A DNA stretch of 64,000 bases from Alistipes sp. Lineage in GTDB: Bacteria; Bacteroidota; Bacteroidia; Bacteroidales; Rikenellaceae. How positions within the stretch are numbered: the stretch's first letter is position 1; each line of letters begins with the position of its first letter. The notes below the pieces were generated by a model, which did not search any database, was not told the DNA's origin, and saw nothing but the letters and a program-made list of their open reading frames with translations. The translations under genes and the position numbers were made by a program. The stretch is from the NCBI GenBank assembly GCA_021201825.1, contig JAJQED010000003.1, forward strand, positions 134,772 through 198,771, written 5' to 3'. Positions 61,902 to 64,000 of this stretch are shown here, in pieces.

Positions 61902-62788
61902 ATTCCCGTATCCTGAAAGACAGAACGGCGGGCGGGGTGATGTTCTTTCTCACCATTGCCACCCTGCTGCTAGTTTTCGTCATGGGAATAGGGCTTTTCA
62001 TAAAATCGGCTCCGATATTCGAAGAGCACTCCCTGCGGGAGTTGATCTTCTCTGCTAACTGGAAACCGCTCAAGAACGAGTTCGGTTTCCTGCCGTTTAT
62101 AATGGGTACTTTGTGGGTCACGGGGCTGGCCATATTGCTGGCTTTCCCGGTAGCCCTGTTAACGGCGGTGTTCCTGACCGAGTATGCCAAACCACGGGTT
62201 AAAAGATACGTATTCCCGGCTCTCGATATCCTGGCCGGCCTGCCGTCGGTGATTTACGGCGTGTGGGGCACCCTGCTTATCGTGCCGTGGATATCTACCA
62301 AACTGGCGCCGCGATTCGTGGAGTTTTCCGCGGGATATACCGTCCTTGCCGGGGGCATCGTCCTCGGGGTCATGATCCTGCCATTACTGGTGAGCCTTTT
62401 CATAGAGTTGTTCACTTCGGTGCCTAACGAATTGCGGGAGGCCTCGATGTCGTTGGGTGCAACCAAGTGGCAAACTTCCAAATTCGTAATGCTCCGGCGC
62501 ACTTTCCCCGGAATAGTGGCGGCCGTAGTCCTGGCGATTTCGAGGGCGTTCGGCGAGACTATCGCCGTGCTGATGGTCTGCGGTAACCTGCCGCAGATGC
62601 CCGGTTCGATCTTCGACGCGTGCTACCCGCTCCCGGCCCTGATAGCAAATAATTACGGCGAAATGCTCTCCCTGCCCAACTACGAGGCGGCCTTGATGTT
62701 CGCCGCGCTGATACTGTTCGTAGTAGTCCTGTTGTTCAACCTGATATCGCGGATCGTTCTGTACCGCATCGAAAAAACGTTCCGGTAA
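61898..62788 (+). CDS. pstC: Phosphate ABC transporter permease PstC
   Basis: 296 residues, six predicted spans. The EAA-type loop LREASMSLGATKWQTSKFVM is present, with IFEEHSLRELIFSANWKP before span 2. It overlaps pstS by 4 bp and pstA by 1 bp, indicating translational coupling. Phosphate specificity follows from the operon. Confidence 0.93.
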   Translation: MNSRILKDRTAGGVMFFLTIATLLLVFVMGIGLFIKSAPIFEEHSLRELIFSANWKPLKNEFGFLPFIMGTLWVTGLAILLAFPVALLTAVFLTEYAKPRVKRYVFPALDILAGLPSVIYGVWGTLLIVPWISTKLAPRFVEFSAGYTVLAGGIVLGVMILPLLVSLFIELFTSVPNELREASMSLGATKWQTSKFVMLRRTFPGIVAAVVLAISRAFGETIAVLMVCGNLPQMPGSIFDACYPLPALIANNYGEMLSLPNYEAALMFAALILFVVVLLFNLISRIVLYRIEKTFR

Positions 62789-63636
62789 TGAAAGTGAAAT
62801 TCATAGAGGAAAAGGCGGTAAAGGTCCTTATGATAGGGGCAACCCTGTTGGTGTTCGGCTTCGTGCTTAGTATCATCTGGACCATCGTGGAAAAAGGGTG
62901 GGGCGCCATGAGCTGGGACATGATCACCAAACTGCCCGGCGGCGGCTTCTATATCGGCAAGGAGGGAGGGTTCCTTAACGCCATCGTGGGGTCGCTCTAC
63001 ATCGTTGGATGGTCTACGCTGCTTGGCCTGCTGATAAGTATTCCCGTTGTTTTCTATATGAACGTTTACTTGAAGCGGGATTCGAAATTAGGTTATGTTG
63101 CCCGGTTGGCTTACGATATCCTGTTCGGCATACCGTCCATTGTCTACGGGGCGTTCGGCTTCTCGATCATGATATATTTAGGACTGCGGACTTCTCTTCT
63201 GGGTGGGATTATCGTGGTGACGCTGCTGATAATTCCTATCTTTATACGTTCGATGGACGAGGTAGCCCGGCAGTTCCCGCGCGATATACTCGAAGCGGCA
63301 TACGCCCTCGGTGCCACGCGGCTCGAGACCGTAAATGTCGTCTTGCGACAGATAGCTCCCGGTATCGCTACCGCAACACTGCTCTCTATCGGTCGCGCGA
63401 TCGGGGATGCGGCCGGGGTGATGTTCACGGCCGGGTATACCGACAGTATCCCGACCTCGTTCACCCAGCCTGCGGCCACATTGCCGCTGGCCGTATTTTT
63501 CCAGATGAGCAGTCCCGTAAAGGAAGTGCAGGACCGGGCTTATGCCGCCGCTCTGGTGTTGACCCTTATAGTGTTGATACTGAGTCTTGCCGGCCGGTTC
63601 ATAACAAACAGGTATTCAAAAAACAAAATACGATGA
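62788..63636 (+). CDS. pstA: Phosphate ABC transporter permease PstA
   Basis: 282 residues, six predicted spans, EAA loop DILEAAYALGATRLETVNVV and a late AIGDAAGVMFTAGYTDSIP. pstB starts at 63633, overlapping by 4 bp. Confidence 0.93.
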   Translation: MKVKFIEEKAVKVLMIGATLLVFGFVLSIIWTIVEKGWGAMSWDMITKLPGGGFYIGKEGGFLNAIVGSLYIVGWSTLLGLLISIPVVFYMNVYLKRDSKLGYVARLAYDILFGIPSIVYGAFGFSIMIYLGLRTSLLGGIIVVTLLIIPIFIRSMDEVARQFPRDILEAAYALGATRLETVNVVLRQIAPGIATATLLSIGRAIGDAAGVMFTAGYTDSIPTSFTQPAATLPLAVFFQMSSPVKEVQDRAYAAALVLTLIVLILSLAGRFITNRYSKNKIR

Positions 63637-64000
63637 GGAACCTCTTTTCGACATTCACGCTGGAGAGCGAACTGCGGCCGGCTTATCTCGGGACAACCAA
63701 GAAATCGGCCCTATTCCGCCCGAACTATAAGTTCATGCGTGAGGAAGACCGTACGGAGATCAAAGTCGAGGGGCTGGACGTCTATATAGGCGCCAACCAT
63801 ATACTTAAAAATATCGACGTAGCAATCCCCGATAAGAAGATAACCTGCATCGTCGGGCCGTCGGGGTGCGGCAAGTCGACCCTGCTCAAGACCTTTAACC
63901 GACTTATCGATACCGTGGACGGCAGCCGGTTGAGCGGGAAAGTTATCGTCAACGGGGAGGATATCGTCGCCGGTACCACGGATATAACGCGCCTGCGCCG
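63633..64000 (+). CDS. pstB: Phosphate ABC transporter ATPase PstB (5' part)
   Basis: The first 122 codons; the gene runs off the window. Walker A is GPSGCGKST (75-83), followed by LLKTFNRLIDTVDGSRLSGK, which is family-typical. An N-terminal extension of about 40 residues precedes the usual start region (EIKVEGLDVYIGANHILKN). The ATGA overlap with pstA fixes the start. Confidence 0.92.
   Translation, partial: MRNLFSTFTLESELRPAYLGTTKKSALFRPNYKFMREEDRTEIKVEGLDVYIGANHILKNIDVAIPDKKITCIVGPSGCGKSTLLKTFNRLIDTVDGSRLSGKVIVNGEDIVAGTTDITRLR

Overview
The window is a stretch of chromosome from a Bacteroidota bacterium, most likely order Bacteroidales. The GC content, the scattered single-gene glycosidases and the gene content would suit a Rikenellaceae/Alistipes-like gut organism, but the family is an inference. 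Seen directly: many promoters have the Bacteroidota form TTTG-N19-TAnnTTTG, lipoproteins have Bacteroidota-type signal peptides, and the families GH92, GH76, GH3, GH43, DUF2807, DUF1080, hybrid histidine kinase with Hpt, and glycyl-tRNA synthetase of the single-chain type are all present. No SusC/SusD pair, CRISPR array, phage or insertion sequence was seen.

Layout. 1-5.2 kb: the tail of an XRE regulator, a DEAD-box helicase, tRNA-His, groES-groEL and a DUF937-like gene. 5.2-9.5 kb: an AraC regulator, TonB-dependent receptor and lipoprotein operon. 9.6-22.2 kb: secreted glycan enzymes (GH3, GH92, GH76) mixed with a Spy-like protein, a small acidic protein, an AT-rich orphan gene beside tRNA-Arg(ACG), ruvC-lpxD-coaD and two DUF2807 paralogues. 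22.4-27.8 kb: housekeeping genes (glyS, ruvX, def), an SGNH hydrolase, a TlpA-like lipoprotein and tatAC. 27.9-37.9 kb: a sigma54 response regulator and a hybrid kinase (tail to tail), a small acidic repeat protein divergent from the kinase, and a CzcCBA-type metal efflux operon. 38.1-43.9 kb: a small coiled-coil gene, tRNA-Arg(CCU), yceD-rpmF-plsX-fabH, prmC-recX. 43.8-51.8 kb: an M23 peptidase, a beta-helix lipoprotein, a LytS/LytTR two-component pair, helical and acidic small proteins, and GH43. 51.9-60.7 kb: peroxiredoxin, a sugar kinase, an aldehyde dehydrogenase, and a Gfo/Idh/MocA oxidoreductase followed by a 1124-residue HEAT plus double DUF1080 protein. 60.9 kb to the end: pstSCAB, with pstB cut by the window edge.

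How the parts may work together. The most interesting region is 27.9-38.1 kb. The intergenic DNA between the kinase and the acidic repeat protein holds a perfect 26-bp palindrome inside an array of TTCCACA-type half sites. This array lies 100-165 bp upstream of a sigma54-like -24/-12 element in front of the acidic protein, which is the geometry of an NtrC-type enhancer. With the adjacent heavy-metal efflux operon, the arrangement recalls the enterobacterial ZraSR/ZraP envelope and zinc stress system, although the target protein is different. The efflux operon has its own promoter, with four direct repeats spaced exactly 11 bp apart just upstream of it, as for OmpR/PhoB-type activators. A second unit of interest is the oxidoreductase/DUF1080 pair, which fits the 3-keto-glycoside route of glycan breakdown. 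All functional links are inferred from sequence and gene order only.
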